From positions 1-40,429 of the forward strand of contig CAUJIH010000061.1 of assembly GCA_963205275.1 (NCBI GenBank): DNA of 40,429 nucleotides, written 5' to 3'. The notes under the pieces were generated by a model. It saw nothing but the letters and a program-made list of their open reading frames with translations. It did not search any database and was not told the DNA's origin. This stretch comes from Verrucomicrobiota bacterium (lineage in GTDB: Bacteria > Verrucomicrobiota > Verrucomicrobiia > Verrucomicrobiales > DEV007). The position numbers and the translations under genes were made by a program. Positions 8,387 through 16,506 of the stretch are shown piece after piece (position 1 is the first letter of the stretch; each line of letters starts with the position of its first letter).

Positions 8387-11143
8387 ATGCACAAAACCAT
8401 TTGCGATATTCTCCATCTTCGGATCGATCAATCTGGGTCCCGATTAGTTCGAATCCTGTCTCTTTCCGCCGCTCTTGTATTCACGACTGGTACGCTACTG
8501 AGTGCGGAAGCCGAACTGGAAGTCCCGGACGGCGAAATGCCTCGCATTCCACCTGTGGAAGTCGCGAAAGCTCTGGACACCTTTGAGGTCAATCCCAATT
8601 TTGATCTGTCTTTGGCTGCTCATGAGCCGGACGTAATGGATCCGATCCAGATGGCCTTTGATGAGAAAGGCAGGGCCTATGTAATCGAGATGCGAGGCTA
8701 TTCCGAGCACCGTGAGGAAGCGATGGATCGCATCCGTCTTCTCTATGACGATGATCACGATGGCATTTTTGACCGCAGTGTCATTTTCAAAGAGAATCTG
8801 AAATGGCCGAGCGCCATCGTCTGCTACAAGGGCGGAGTCTTCGTCGGAGCGACTCCTGATATCTACTATTTCCGCGATAACGACGGAGATGGAGTCTGTG
8901 ATGAAGAACGAACTGTCTTCACGGGATTCGGTGGAAGCGGAGATGTGCGCCTGAATATGCAGGCTCTGTTTAATAGCCTGCAATGGGGTCCAGACAATCG
9001 AATCTGGGGAGCTTCGGCACCCAATGCGGGAAATGTCGTGAAGGCGGGGACCTCGGTCGATCCCCTTTCACTGCGCGGCTCGGATTTTTCCTTCGATCCC
9101 GAGACGCTCGATTTGCGTCTCGAGAGTGGCACAGCGCAATATGGAATGAGCTTCGACTCGATGGCCCGACGCTTCGTCTGCAGCAATTCGCGACACCTGA
9201 TTTGGGTCGCTTACGAACGCAGCCAAATTAAAACGAACCCGTGGTTCAGCCTGCCGACGCCGCTCCTAGATGTCGCCGAGGACGGCCCTACCCCTGATGT
9301 CTACCGCATCAGTCCAGATGAACCTTGGCGCATCGTCCGCACGCGCTGGCGAGTAGGCGGAGTCGTAAAGGGGATCGTCGAGGGCGGAGGTCGCGTCTCA
9401 GGATTCCTCGTCGCTGCCACTGGAATTCACATGTATTGGGGAACCGCTTTCCCGAAGGAATATTATGACGGAGCCTTCGTCGGCGATGTGGGGAGCAATC
9501 TCGTTCATTACAAGAAAATGATCACTCGTCCGGGTTCTGTTCAACCTGTCGGAGTACGCCCCGATCCGAATGAGAAAACTGAATTTCTCCGCAGTCGCGA
9601 CACTTGGTTCCGCCCCACGTCTTTCGCCACGGGACCGGATGGAACTCTCTACATCACCGACATGTATCGGGAGACGATCGAGCATCCTTGGTCTCTCCCC
9701 GAGCCGATTAAAAAGCATCTTGATCTCGATGCCGGAAATGATCGAGGGCGTATCTACCGCATCGCTCCCAAAGGATTCAAGCCATCCCCTTTTGTCGATC
9801 TCGGAACTCTCTCCGACGCGGAACTCACTGCGATGCAAATGCACCCGAATGAATGGCATCGCATGACAGCACGTCGCCTGCTCTATGAGCGCGGTAAAGC
9901 CGTTCCCCCAGTCCCGCCACATCAGCCATTTCCGGCAGTGCTCGCGTCTGAAGTCCCCTTGCTCGATCAAATTCCCGCATCGCTGGGAGATCGCTGGATG
10001 GAAGCCGCCGTGCTGAACTCGCTGCGCACACCAAAAGACCTCGCCGCAGCCTGGGAGGCGACGAAGACTGCCTCGAATGCATTTCGGGCCGAGCTCGCAG
10101 GGATGATCGGCCGTGCGAATGATGCCGCTTTGCTCGCCTCTATCGGAGACCAGCTCGCAGCAGCACAATCTACACCTGATACAGCCACCCTGCTCACCGC
10201 ACTCCGGGACGGCATGATCCGGGAGAAAGGCGACTGGAAGAAATACTTCAGTGATGCTCGATGGCAGCCGCTCATTGAACGGGCAATCGGTGTACTTGAG
10301 AATGCATCAGCCCCCACAGAAGCGAGAATCGCCTCAGTCAAACTACTTTCCCAGCTCCCTGCCGCCGGAATGCAGGAGCGCTTCCAAGCAGCTCTCGCCG
10401 GAGCGAGCAAGGATGCCAACCTCACTCTGGCTCTCGTCGGTGCGATCAATGATCTCGACAGCCTCATCGCGCGATTCGCATCCCTCCCTTCGACTGCGCG
10501 CGACAATCTCGCCGTCCGTATTCTCGCCAAACCAGCCGCTTCAACAGCTCTTCTGGAAGCAATTCGCAACAAGAAACTCGCCCTATCTGATATCCCTGCG
10601 AGTCTGATAGAAAATCTCCGTCGCCATGCGAATGGGGGTGTACAAAAACTCGCAACAAATGTTCTTCCTCCTGTCGTGAAGCGCAGCGATGTGGTGGCAT
10701 CCTACCAACCTGCATTGAGTAAAAAGGGCGATCCAGCCAAAGGAAAGATGGTTTTCCAGAAGGTTTGCTTTACCTGTCACAAGGCTCCTGACGGTGAAGG
10801 TATCCAGCTCGGACCACCAGTAGCCAGCTTTGTCGCGGGGGGAGCAGAGACGATTCTTGGAAATATCCTCGATCCTAATCGAGAGGTAGCTCCTCAATAT
10901 CAGGCGTACACCTTCGAGCTGAAGGACGGCTCTGTATTGACGGGGATTATTGTGTCGGAAAATGCTGCTGACGTATCTCTGCGTATGCCGGGTGGAATTG
11001 ATAGAACCTTTGCTCGAGGCGATATCCGCTCTATGAAAGGGCTCGGTCAGTCACTGATGCCGGAAGGACTAGAGGCTGCTGTTTCTATCGATGACATGGC
11101 TGACTTACTATCATTCCTGACAGCACCTGTCGCCACCAAGTGA
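8387..11143 (+). CDS. PVC-type secreted dehydrogenase with HEAT-like region and C-terminal cytochrome c
   Basis: 918 residues. After an export signal (LVRILSLSAALVFTTGTLLSAEA, with an unusually long n-region from the only in-frame ATG) comes the domain known from TIGR02604: DPIQMAFDEKGRAYVIEMRGY, the acidic DDDHDGIFDRS, and YYFRDNDGDGVCDEE. These form a beta-propeller related to soluble quinoprotein dehydrogenases. Residues of about 480-770 are helical and HEAT-like. A single c-type heme motif, CFTCH (Cys794, Cys797, His798), sits in the C-terminal TIGR02603-type domain, with a likely axial Met in a later segment such as LRMPGG. The family is almost restricted to Planctomycetes and Verrucomicrobia and is thought to oxidise a sugar-type substrate in the periplasm and pass electrons to the attached heme. 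The substrate is unknown. The 8387 start is preferred because no other in-frame start precedes the signal peptide. Confidence 0.9.
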   Translation: MHKTICDILHLRIDQSGSRLVRILSLSAALVFTTGTLLSAEAELEVPDGEMPRIPPVEVAKALDTFEVNPNFDLSLAAHEPDVMDPIQMAFDEKGRAYVIEMRGYSEHREEAMDRIRLLYDDDHDGIFDRSVIFKENLKWPSAIVCYKGGVFVGATPDIYYFRDNDGDGVCDEERTVFTGFGGSGDVRLNMQALFNSLQWGPDNRIWGASAPNAGNVVKAGTSVDPLSLRGSDFSFDPETLDLRLESGTAQYGMSFDSMARRFVCSNSRHLIWVAYERSQIKTNPWFSLPTPLLDVAEDGPTPDVYRISPDEPWRIVRTRWRVGGVVKGIVEGGGRVSGFLVAATGIHMYWGTAFPKEYYDGAFVGDVGSNLVHYKKMITRPGSVQPVGVRPDPNEKTEFLRSRDTWFRPTSFATGPDGTLYITDMYRETIEHPWSLPEPIKKHLDLDAGNDRGRIYRIAPKGFKPSPFVDLGTLSDAELTAMQMHPNEWHRMTARRLLYERGKAVPPVPPHQPFPAVLASEVPLLDQIPASLGDRWMEAAVLNSLRTPKDLAAAWEATKTASNAFRAELAGMIGRANDAALLASIGDQLAAAQSTPDTATLLTALRDGMIREKGDWKKYFSDARWQPLIERAIGVLENASAPTEARIASVKLLSQLPAAGMQERFQAALAGASKDANLTLALVGAINDLDSLIARFASLPSTARDNLAVRILAKPAASTALLEAIRNKKLALSDIPASLIENLRRHANGGVQKLATNVLPPVVKRSDVVASYQPALSKKGDPAKGKMVFQKVCFTCHKAPDGEGIQLGPPVASFVAGGAETILGNILDPNREVAPQYQAYTFELKDGSVLTGIIVSENAADVSLRMPGGIDRTFARGDIRSMKGLGQSLMPEGLEAAVSIDDMADLLSFLTAPVATK

Positions 11144-11230
11144 CATGTGAGAATTTTATCACAGTCTGCCTGTTGCGAATTCGGGAAAGAATTGAATGGT
11201 TCTGTCCGTAGAATCGTCTGTTGAAAACCG

Positions 11231-12943
11231 ATGGCACAATGCAGACAATCATTTCCCGAATTCTCCAAGCTGAATCAGAAAAATCAGTCTCGAAGAGTAT
11301 TTTCTACATGGGCGTGGCTGTTTCCCTTGCTGTTTCCCTTGCTGGTTCTGGTGCTCGGTCCAGTAGATCATGCAAGTGCTGGTATATTTGGAAATAAAAG
11401 TGACAAAAGGAAATTAGCCGCACCTGCACAGAATCCTTCTTTGGGCGGGCTGTTCGCAAAGAGAAAAGAGAGAAAGAAGGCTGAAGCCGTCGCTCAGCAG
11501 TCTAAGAAGCGGTCCCAGTCACACAACTCGGCTCATCAGCGACGACCTCTGACGGTTCCAGCGGCCCCTCGTCCAGATCGGGATAGTCCGCTGGCAGTGA
11601 ATACGCATCCTCCCGCTGAAACATGGTCGTATAGATACCCGAATTCGAATGCGCTCCCAAACCGCGACGGGCCACTGACGCTGCCCAGCTACCCTCGTGG
11701 AGACCGAGAGGCGAGTCCTAAGAATTCTGTAATCTTACCCCCTGCTGCGCCTGCCATCTCCACCCAATCCTCCCCACCTGAGAAGAAGGGAGGAGGGAAA
11801 ACTCGGGTATTTGTCCTAGGCGACTCCCAGAGTCTTTTCCCTTTCGCCGAAGAACTTCAGCGCTCGCTCGTATCGGCAGGGTACGAAGTCGCCTATGAGG
11901 CCGTCAAGAATGGGACGCCGTACTTCTGGCAGGGAAAGTGGCCCTCACCTATCCTAACGCGTATCTATCATCCTGCATCGAGTCTGGAAGAATGCGGGCG
12001 ATGGCAGGATACATCACAGGTTCCCCGCTCGATTTCTGATTACGTCTCACGTTACAATCCTGAGGTATTTATTTTTCAGGCAGGAACCAACTTCGAGGAG
12101 GATCTGGTCGGTAGTTACCCTCAGGGTATAGTCAAATTGATTCAAAACAGCCTTGACCAGGCGATGGCTGGAGGTGCTCGCGTCTTGTGGATCGGCCCAC
12201 CGGATGCCCGTGATGACGTGCGCACATCCGAGGCTCAGGATCGATCTGTCGCCACTCTCCGATCCGCTCTCGCAAAAGTGTCCTCCGCACAGAACGGACT
12301 GTGCTTTCTCGACAGTCGCCCCCTGTGCCCGATGCCGAACGACGCATCGGGTGACGGGGAGCATCCTTCCTTCTCTGCTGGTCGTCAGTGGGGAACCGAG
12401 GCCGGGGCCTGGGCTGTGGATACGATCAGTCAGTGGAGAAAGAGCGGACTGCTGCAGAGCACTCCAACCAGTTCTCCTCAAAAGAGCGGAGGGGCAGTGC
12501 AGCTCTTCACCGCGAAGCTCAAAGAGAAAAAGGCCTCGAATAAGCATGCCCTGACTCTCCAATTGGAACTGCTGGCAAAATCGAATCCGGGTGATGTTTC
12601 GACCATATCCTACACCGATGCCTTTTCCATCTACCGTTATCGAGTGCTCGGTCCTGCCAATCAACTGACACGTCTGGAGGAACTCGGAGTGGATCGGCCC
12701 AAGGATGGCCAGGCCCCCGTCATTCAGGTTCTCCACTGGACAGCTCACAACGACGGATTTGGCCCTCGGATAACGCGGATCGGTAACAGTAGGATCGGAG
12801 ATACGAGCAGGATGACTCTTATGCCCATCGACTCTCATCCTCTCGGCGAAGCGCTCGGAACTATGCCGCGTTTCGATGACTTCAACGATTTTCTTGCTCC
12901 GATCTTCGTCGCCCGAGATCTTCTGAGTGAGCGAGTTTTTTGA
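11231..12943 (+). CDS. Membrane-anchored or exported SGNH-fold protein with long disordered linker
   Basis: 570 residues. A hydrophobic segment at about 27-43 (WAWLFPLLFPLLVLVLG) acts as signal or anchor. Residues 50-190 are low-complexity, basic and Pro-rich and contain two diverged copies of a motif (RPLTVPAAPRPDRDSPL and DGPLTLPSYPRGDREAS), apparently a disordered linker. The SGNH domain follows: VLGDSQS (Ser199), AGTNFEED (Asn287), WIGPPDAR, and DGEHPS with Asp375 and His378, so the catalytic DxxH pair is intact. About 150 residues after it are not recognised. The DUF459/acetyltransferase-associated SGNH layout is similar, and a role in modifying an exported glycan would fit the GH-GT2 gene 127 bp downstream and the nearby O-antigen-ligase-like gene. 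That role is inference. The ATG at 11231 gives a long N-terminal tail before the hydrophobic segment, but no internal ATG is in frame. Confidence 0.75.
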   Translation: MAQCRQSFPEFSKLNQKNQSRRVFSTWAWLFPLLFPLLVLVLGPVDHASAGIFGNKSDKRKLAAPAQNPSLGGLFAKRKERKKAEAVAQQSKKRSQSHNSAHQRRPLTVPAAPRPDRDSPLAVNTHPPAETWSYRYPNSNALPNRDGPLTLPSYPRGDREASPKNSVILPPAAPAISTQSSPPEKKGGGKTRVFVLGDSQSLFPFAEELQRSLVSAGYEVAYEAVKNGTPYFWQGKWPSPILTRIYHPASSLEECGRWQDTSQVPRSISDYVSRYNPEVFIFQAGTNFEEDLVGSYPQGIVKLIQNSLDQAMAGGARVLWIGPPDARDDVRTSEAQDRSVATLRSALAKVSSAQNGLCFLDSRPLCPMPNDASGDGEHPSFSAGRQWGTEAGAWAVDTISQWRKSGLLQSTPTSSPQKSGGAVQLFTAKLKEKKASNKHALTLQLELLAKSNPGDVSTISYTDAFSIYRYRVLGPANQLTRLEELGVDRPKDGQAPVIQVLHWTAHNDGFGPRITRIGNSRIGDTSRMTLMPIDSHPLGEALGTMPRFDDFNDFLAPIFVARDLLSERVF

Positions 12944-13070
12944 AGTCGGGAATCTCTTGCGTAAAATTAGTTTTTGAGAATATCGAGAATTGGTCGCGAG
13001 TCTCACGAACGGCACTCTCATCAGTTGCAGAAGGGCAGTGAGCGTGTCAGGTTTTGATTTCATTTTTTCC

Positions 13071-15563
13071 ATGCTTTCTAGAGAAATTCCAGTTTCCGTC
13101 ATCGATCATCCGCTACGTGCAGACGGAAAATGGCTTCGCGTCAATGGCGAAATTACCTTTGTGAAAGCAGTGAGCTTCGGTCCGTTTCCCGTCGGGGCCT
13201 TTCCAGATGAGGGCGTCGGAGAACTCCTTCGAATTCGGGATGAGCTGGGAGCGAATGCACTGCGACTCTATGAGATCCCATCGCTCGACTTCCTTCATGC
13301 CTGCGCAGCCACGGGACTCCGCGTGTTCATCGGCCTTCCCTGGTCTCAGCATATCGACTTTCTAAAACAAGCCGAACTCGTGAGGGAGGCAGAAACGCTA
13401 TTGGTGGAGACGGTGACTCGATTCCGAGGACACCCGGCAGTCGCAGGATATTTCGTAGGGAATGAGATCGATTCCCTACTGGTACGATGGATGGGGGCAG
13501 CACAGGTCGTAGAGGTGATCGAACAATTGATTGACCTCGGTCACGACTGCGATCCGGAGGCTCTCTTTGCCTACGCAAACTATCCGAGTACGGAATATCT
13601 CCTACCGCAGAATCAGGACTTCGTGGCATTTAACCTTTTTCTAGAGACTCCAGAGGCACTCGCCTCCTATCTTGATCGTCTACAGAACTTAGCCGGAGGA
13701 AAGCCGCTCTTATTGTCAGAGTTCGGAGTGGACTCGCTGTCTCACGGTGAGGAAAAACAGAGCGAAATGTTGGCTTGGGCGATCAAAACGGCACTCACAG
13801 CAGCCGCAGCCGGAGTTACGATTTTTTCATGGAGTGATCAATGGCTTCGTGGGGGAAGAACAATCGAGGATTGGTGCTTCGGGCTCACACGCCGCGATCA
13901 CTCAGCCAAGCCCGCGCTGACGGCTATCCACACAGGCTGGAGTCAGCCCGATGGAGCGATGAATGGTCCCGCGCTCTCAGAATCGCCCATGGTCTCGGTG
14001 ATCGTGTGTACCTACCGTGGCAGCGCGACTCTGGTGGCCTGCCTGGAATCGGTGGCGAAGCTAGATTATCTCGAGTTCGAAACCCTAGTAGTCAATGATG
14101 GAGATGACCGCCGCGTCGCGGAAATCGTAGAGAGCTACGAGAGCGTGCGTCACATTTCGACGCCACACATAGGCTTAGGAGCAGCAAGGAATCTTGGGGC
14201 GAGCGAGGCACGAGGAGAAATCTTCATTTACCTCGACGATGACTGCATCGTGGAGGCAGATTGGCTGAAATGGATCGTGTGGCAATTCGCTACGGACGCT
14301 TCACTCGGCTGTGCCGGAGGTCCGAATCTCGCTCCACATCCTCAATCTGCCACACAAGCGCAAATCGCCGCCGCACCTGGGGGACCCTGTCATGTTCTAC
14401 TGGATGACCGCCATGCCGAACATCTGCCAGGCTGCAACCTCGCAGTGCGCCGTGATGTTTTCGAGAAAGTTGGCGGCTTTGATCCTATCTTTCGTACGGC
14501 AGGAGATGACGTGGATTTCTGCTGGCGTGTGTTGGCGACAGGAAAGCGGTTAGGCTTTCATTCAGCAGCGTTCGTCTGGCACTATCGACGCTTCACCTGG
14601 CAGGCATACTTTCGTCAGCAGATCGGATACGGCCGAGCGGAAGCCATGTTGATGCCGCTGCATCCAAATCGCTTTCGTGGACTGGACGGAGCACTGTGGC
14701 AGGGGCATGTCTATGTGAGCCGACGGCGCTTTGGAGCGACGGTTTATCACGGTCACTACGGGCATGAGCCATTCCAATTAATGTATCCCGGTGGAGACTC
14801 GTGGTTCGGTGAAGTAGCTCTCCATATTATCTGGTGGGTCATTCTGCTCATTCTATCTCTGGGCGGAATATTCGCCCACTTCCTCTGGCTGCCAGCCGGA
14901 GTGATGTTGTTCGGCACGCTCTACGTCGCGGTTGGCCGAGCGGGGCGCTCTTTCGTTACTCCGGAGTATGATACCACATCGACTCGACTCGTGTTGGTAA
15001 TACTAATCCTCGTACAGGGATTCCTGCGAAGCGGAACCCGCGTGCTGCGAGGATGGCGCTACGCGACCTGGGGTCGTGGACTCCGTAGTGTCGGGACAAA
15101 TGCGGCCGGAGCTCTGCGCAAAGGATGGTGGAAGCTGGGGGATGATCTCGCCTACTGGAGCGAAGACGGCGTCGGTCGCAAGGAATTGTTGGCTGCGATC
15201 CTACGGGCTTTTCCGAACGCACAAGACGATATCTCGGGAAAAACAGACATCCTCTTCCGCCGGGGCTGGCTCTGGAACTGGGCGGTGGTGACGGTGACGG
15301 AATACCACTCGGACCGAAAACGCCTCACCCGGCTGCGCCTGCTGGCGAAGCCTCAGAAGATCATGAAAGCGGCGATGTTGGGACTAATTTTTCTAGGCCC
15401 CCTAGCAGGACTGGCGAGTGGTCGTCCTCTGGGAGATCTGCTGGGTTACGCATTTGGGATCGCCGTCGGAGCTTGGGCGATTTCACGAATGATGATGTGG
15501 ACTCACCATCCGCGCTTTCACCGAATTGCGAAAAGCGTAGGACTCAGAAAAGTAAATGAATAA
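13071..15563 (+). CDS. Fused TIM-barrel glycoside hydrolase / GT2 glycosyltransferase, membrane-bound
   Basis: 830 residues from ATG 13071 (a TTG at 12990 is possible but adds unstructured sequence). Residues 10-295 resemble a clan GH-A TIM barrel: FVKAVSFGPFPVGAF, then YFVGNEIDS with the candidate acid/base Glu132 after Asn131, and LLLSEFGVDS with the candidate nucleophile Glu217. Residues 306-540 are a GT2 domain: VSVIVCTYRGS, the nucleotide-binding YLDDDCIV (389-391), LPGCNLAVRR, and the acceptor-side GDDVDFCWR (478-486). Hydrophobic segments at about 580-630 and 770-810 should anchor it in the inner membrane. GT2 enzymes add sugars from nucleotide donors and the GH domain would cleave or transglycosylate the product, so a single chain may both build and trim or cyclise a glycan. 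GH17-GT2 fusions for beta-glucan synthesis are known, but this GH half looks more like GH2/GH5. The product is unknown. Confidence 0.8.
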   Translation: MLSREIPVSVIDHPLRADGKWLRVNGEITFVKAVSFGPFPVGAFPDEGVGELLRIRDELGANALRLYEIPSLDFLHACAATGLRVFIGLPWSQHIDFLKQAELVREAETLLVETVTRFRGHPAVAGYFVGNEIDSLLVRWMGAAQVVEVIEQLIDLGHDCDPEALFAYANYPSTEYLLPQNQDFVAFNLFLETPEALASYLDRLQNLAGGKPLLLSEFGVDSLSHGEEKQSEMLAWAIKTALTAAAAGVTIFSWSDQWLRGGRTIEDWCFGLTRRDHSAKPALTAIHTGWSQPDGAMNGPALSESPMVSVIVCTYRGSATLVACLESVAKLDYLEFETLVVNDGDDRRVAEIVESYESVRHISTPHIGLGAARNLGASEARGEIFIYLDDDCIVEADWLKWIVWQFATDASLGCAGGPNLAPHPQSATQAQIAAAPGGPCHVLLDDRHAEHLPGCNLAVRRDVFEKVGGFDPIFRTAGDDVDFCWRVLATGKRLGFHSAAFVWHYRRFTWQAYFRQQIGYGRAEAMLMPLHPNRFRGLDGALWQGHVYVSRRRFGATVYHGHYGHEPFQLMYPGGDSWFGEVALHIIWWVILLILSLGGIFAHFLWLPAGVMLFGTLYVAVGRAGRSFVTPEYDTTSTRLVLVILILVQGFLRSGTRVLRGWRYATWGRGLRSVGTNAAGALRKGWWKLGDDLAYWSEDGVGRKELLAAILRAFPNAQDDISGKTDILFRRGWLWNWAVVTVTEYHSDRKRLTRLRLLAKPQKIMKAAMLGLIFLGPLAGLASGRPLGDLLGYAFGIAVGAWAISRMMMWTHHPRFHRIAKSVGLRKVNE

Positions 15564-15570
15564 CAATTTG

Positions 15571-15925
15571 CTACGGCACGGAGAAGCCAGAAGATTTCCA
15601 CAGATCAATTTCCGGACGGAAATTCGCATCGAGAAGATCATCGATTTGCTTTCTCCAGTTCAGGAGCACTTCCGCATCGCGTGAATACTGAAGCATGTCG
15701 GTAACGAGCGAATCAGGGATCACGAGAGCTTCCGTCGCCGCAGCGATCCATTTCGCGGACGAATCACTGGAGAGCTTCGGATCTCGTTTCTCAGCATCGA
15801 CGGTAGCGGCAAGCAGTCGGTGGGAAGCGTAGTCCTGCAGGCCATCGCGGAAATTCTCGAGGCGAATCGTCGGCACGGGAACTCCATCTGGTCCCACGCA
15901 GGTCTAGGAGCCATCCCCATTCCAA
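15571..15925 (-). pseudogene. Decayed 3' end of a DUF4091/GH123-type glycoside hydrolase
   Basis: The minus-strand frame below 15897 encodes GPDGVPVPTIRLENFRDGLQDYA, split here as the conserved VPTIRLENFRDGLQDY element and the GPDG before it. This is the hallmark C-terminal element of DUF4091/GH123-like proteins, and it is followed by a helical tail ending in LLNWRKQIDDLLD. Upstream in the same frame the expected GDGSL-type stretch is visible as GDGS then a TAG stop near 15904-15906. The catalytic barrel is entirely missing and the homology stops about where the transposase remnant begins. About 100 codons survive with no plausible start. The decay is consistent with disruption by the adjacent insertion sequence followed by deletion. 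The convergent GH-GT2 gene ends 7 bp away. Confidence 0.7.
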
Positions 15926-15929
15926 CTGC

Positions 15930-16214
15930 GCCAACTACGCGGATTCTATTGGCACAACGATCCGCCGGCACTGGGACATAGAGAATCAATGCCATCACCT
16001 GCTGGACGTAACCTATTACGAAGATCACAACCAAGTGCGCGACCGCGTCTGCGCACAAAACCTCACCATGCTGAGAGAGCTCTCAGCGAAACTGCTGCGG
16101 GATCATCCGCTGAAGGGTTCGATCCGGTCCAACCGCAAACGAGTGGGACTCTCAGCCAGCTTCCGAGTCGAAATCATCGCTCCTATTTTCCATAATCTCC
16201 ATATGTAAGCCCTG
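15930..16214 (+). mobile_element. ISAs1-family insertion sequence remnant (transposase C-terminus and right end)
   Basis: The plus-strand frame ending at the TAA at 16206-16208 encodes ADSIGTTIRRHWDIENQCHH (about 15939-15998), then LLDVTYYEDHNQVRDR and CAQNLTMLRELSAKLL. This is the conserved C-terminal IRxHWxIENxLHxxLDVxFxED ... AxNLxxLRRxALxLL pattern of ISAs1-type DDE transposases, including the catalytic Glu of HWDIEN. About three quarters of the transposase is missing on the 5' side, where the sequence runs into the decayed hydrolase. The bases after the stop, GCCCTG at 16209-16214, resemble the end of the right terminal repeat in this family. No left end or target-site duplication can be found, so it is a dead remnant. 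There is no initiation codon for the fragment. Confidence 0.75.
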
Positions 16215-16246
16215 GGAATTAGCGAACTACAGAATTGACTTACAGG

Positions 16247-16486
16247 ATGGCCTGCTGTATCGTATCGAGGATGGTAAGACCGTTCTTGAGACTGGCGGAA
16301 TATCTGCACTCACAAGGCTCCTCTCTAGCGCCAGAAGTGCGGGAGGAATTGGCTTTGTTACTGGAAAAGCAACTGCAATACGAGCGATCTTGGGTGCCAG
16401 CGTCGATCAAGCATCTGCTGGACGATCCGAACGATCTGGAGAAACTGAGGTCAGTGGAAGACATGATCTTCGACATACAGGAGTAG
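16247..16486 (+). CDS. Small helical protein, unrecognised
   Basis: About 79 residues from ATG 16247; an in-frame ATG at 16271 and a TTG at 16235 are alternatives. The sequence is amphipathic and charged (LAPEVREELALLLEKQLQYE, HLLDDPNDLEKLRSVEDMI), consistent with a small all-helical cytoplasmic protein. I recognise no family. It begins just after the inferred right end of the insertion-sequence remnant and ends 20 bp before the next gene, with which it probably forms a two-gene unit. The lack of a clear ribosome binding site and the position next to a rearrangement scar leave open that its 5' part was lost. Confidence 0.45.
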   Translation: MACCIVSRMVRPFLRLAEYLHSQGSSLAPEVREELALLLEKQLQYERSWVPASIKHLLDDPNDLEKLRSVEDMIFDIQE

Positions 16487-16506
16487 GCCCTGAATTCCGC
16501 GAGGGC

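Noticed and set aside
9398..10168. 256-codon antisense frame inside the PVC dehydrogenase gene
   Set aside because: The opposite strand encodes a complete, motif-bearing dehydrogenase. The antisense product has no recognisable fold and is an expected by-product of codon bias.
12047..13102. 351-codon minus-strand frame opposite the second SGNH gene
   Set aside because: It overlaps the catalytic SGNH domain and the start of the GH-GT2 gene, and shows no domain, signal or ribosome binding site.
15720..16058. 112-codon minus-strand frame with a hydrophobic start across the insertion-sequence scar
   Set aside because: It spans the junction of two unrelated remnants in a frame used by neither, so it cannot be an inherited gene.
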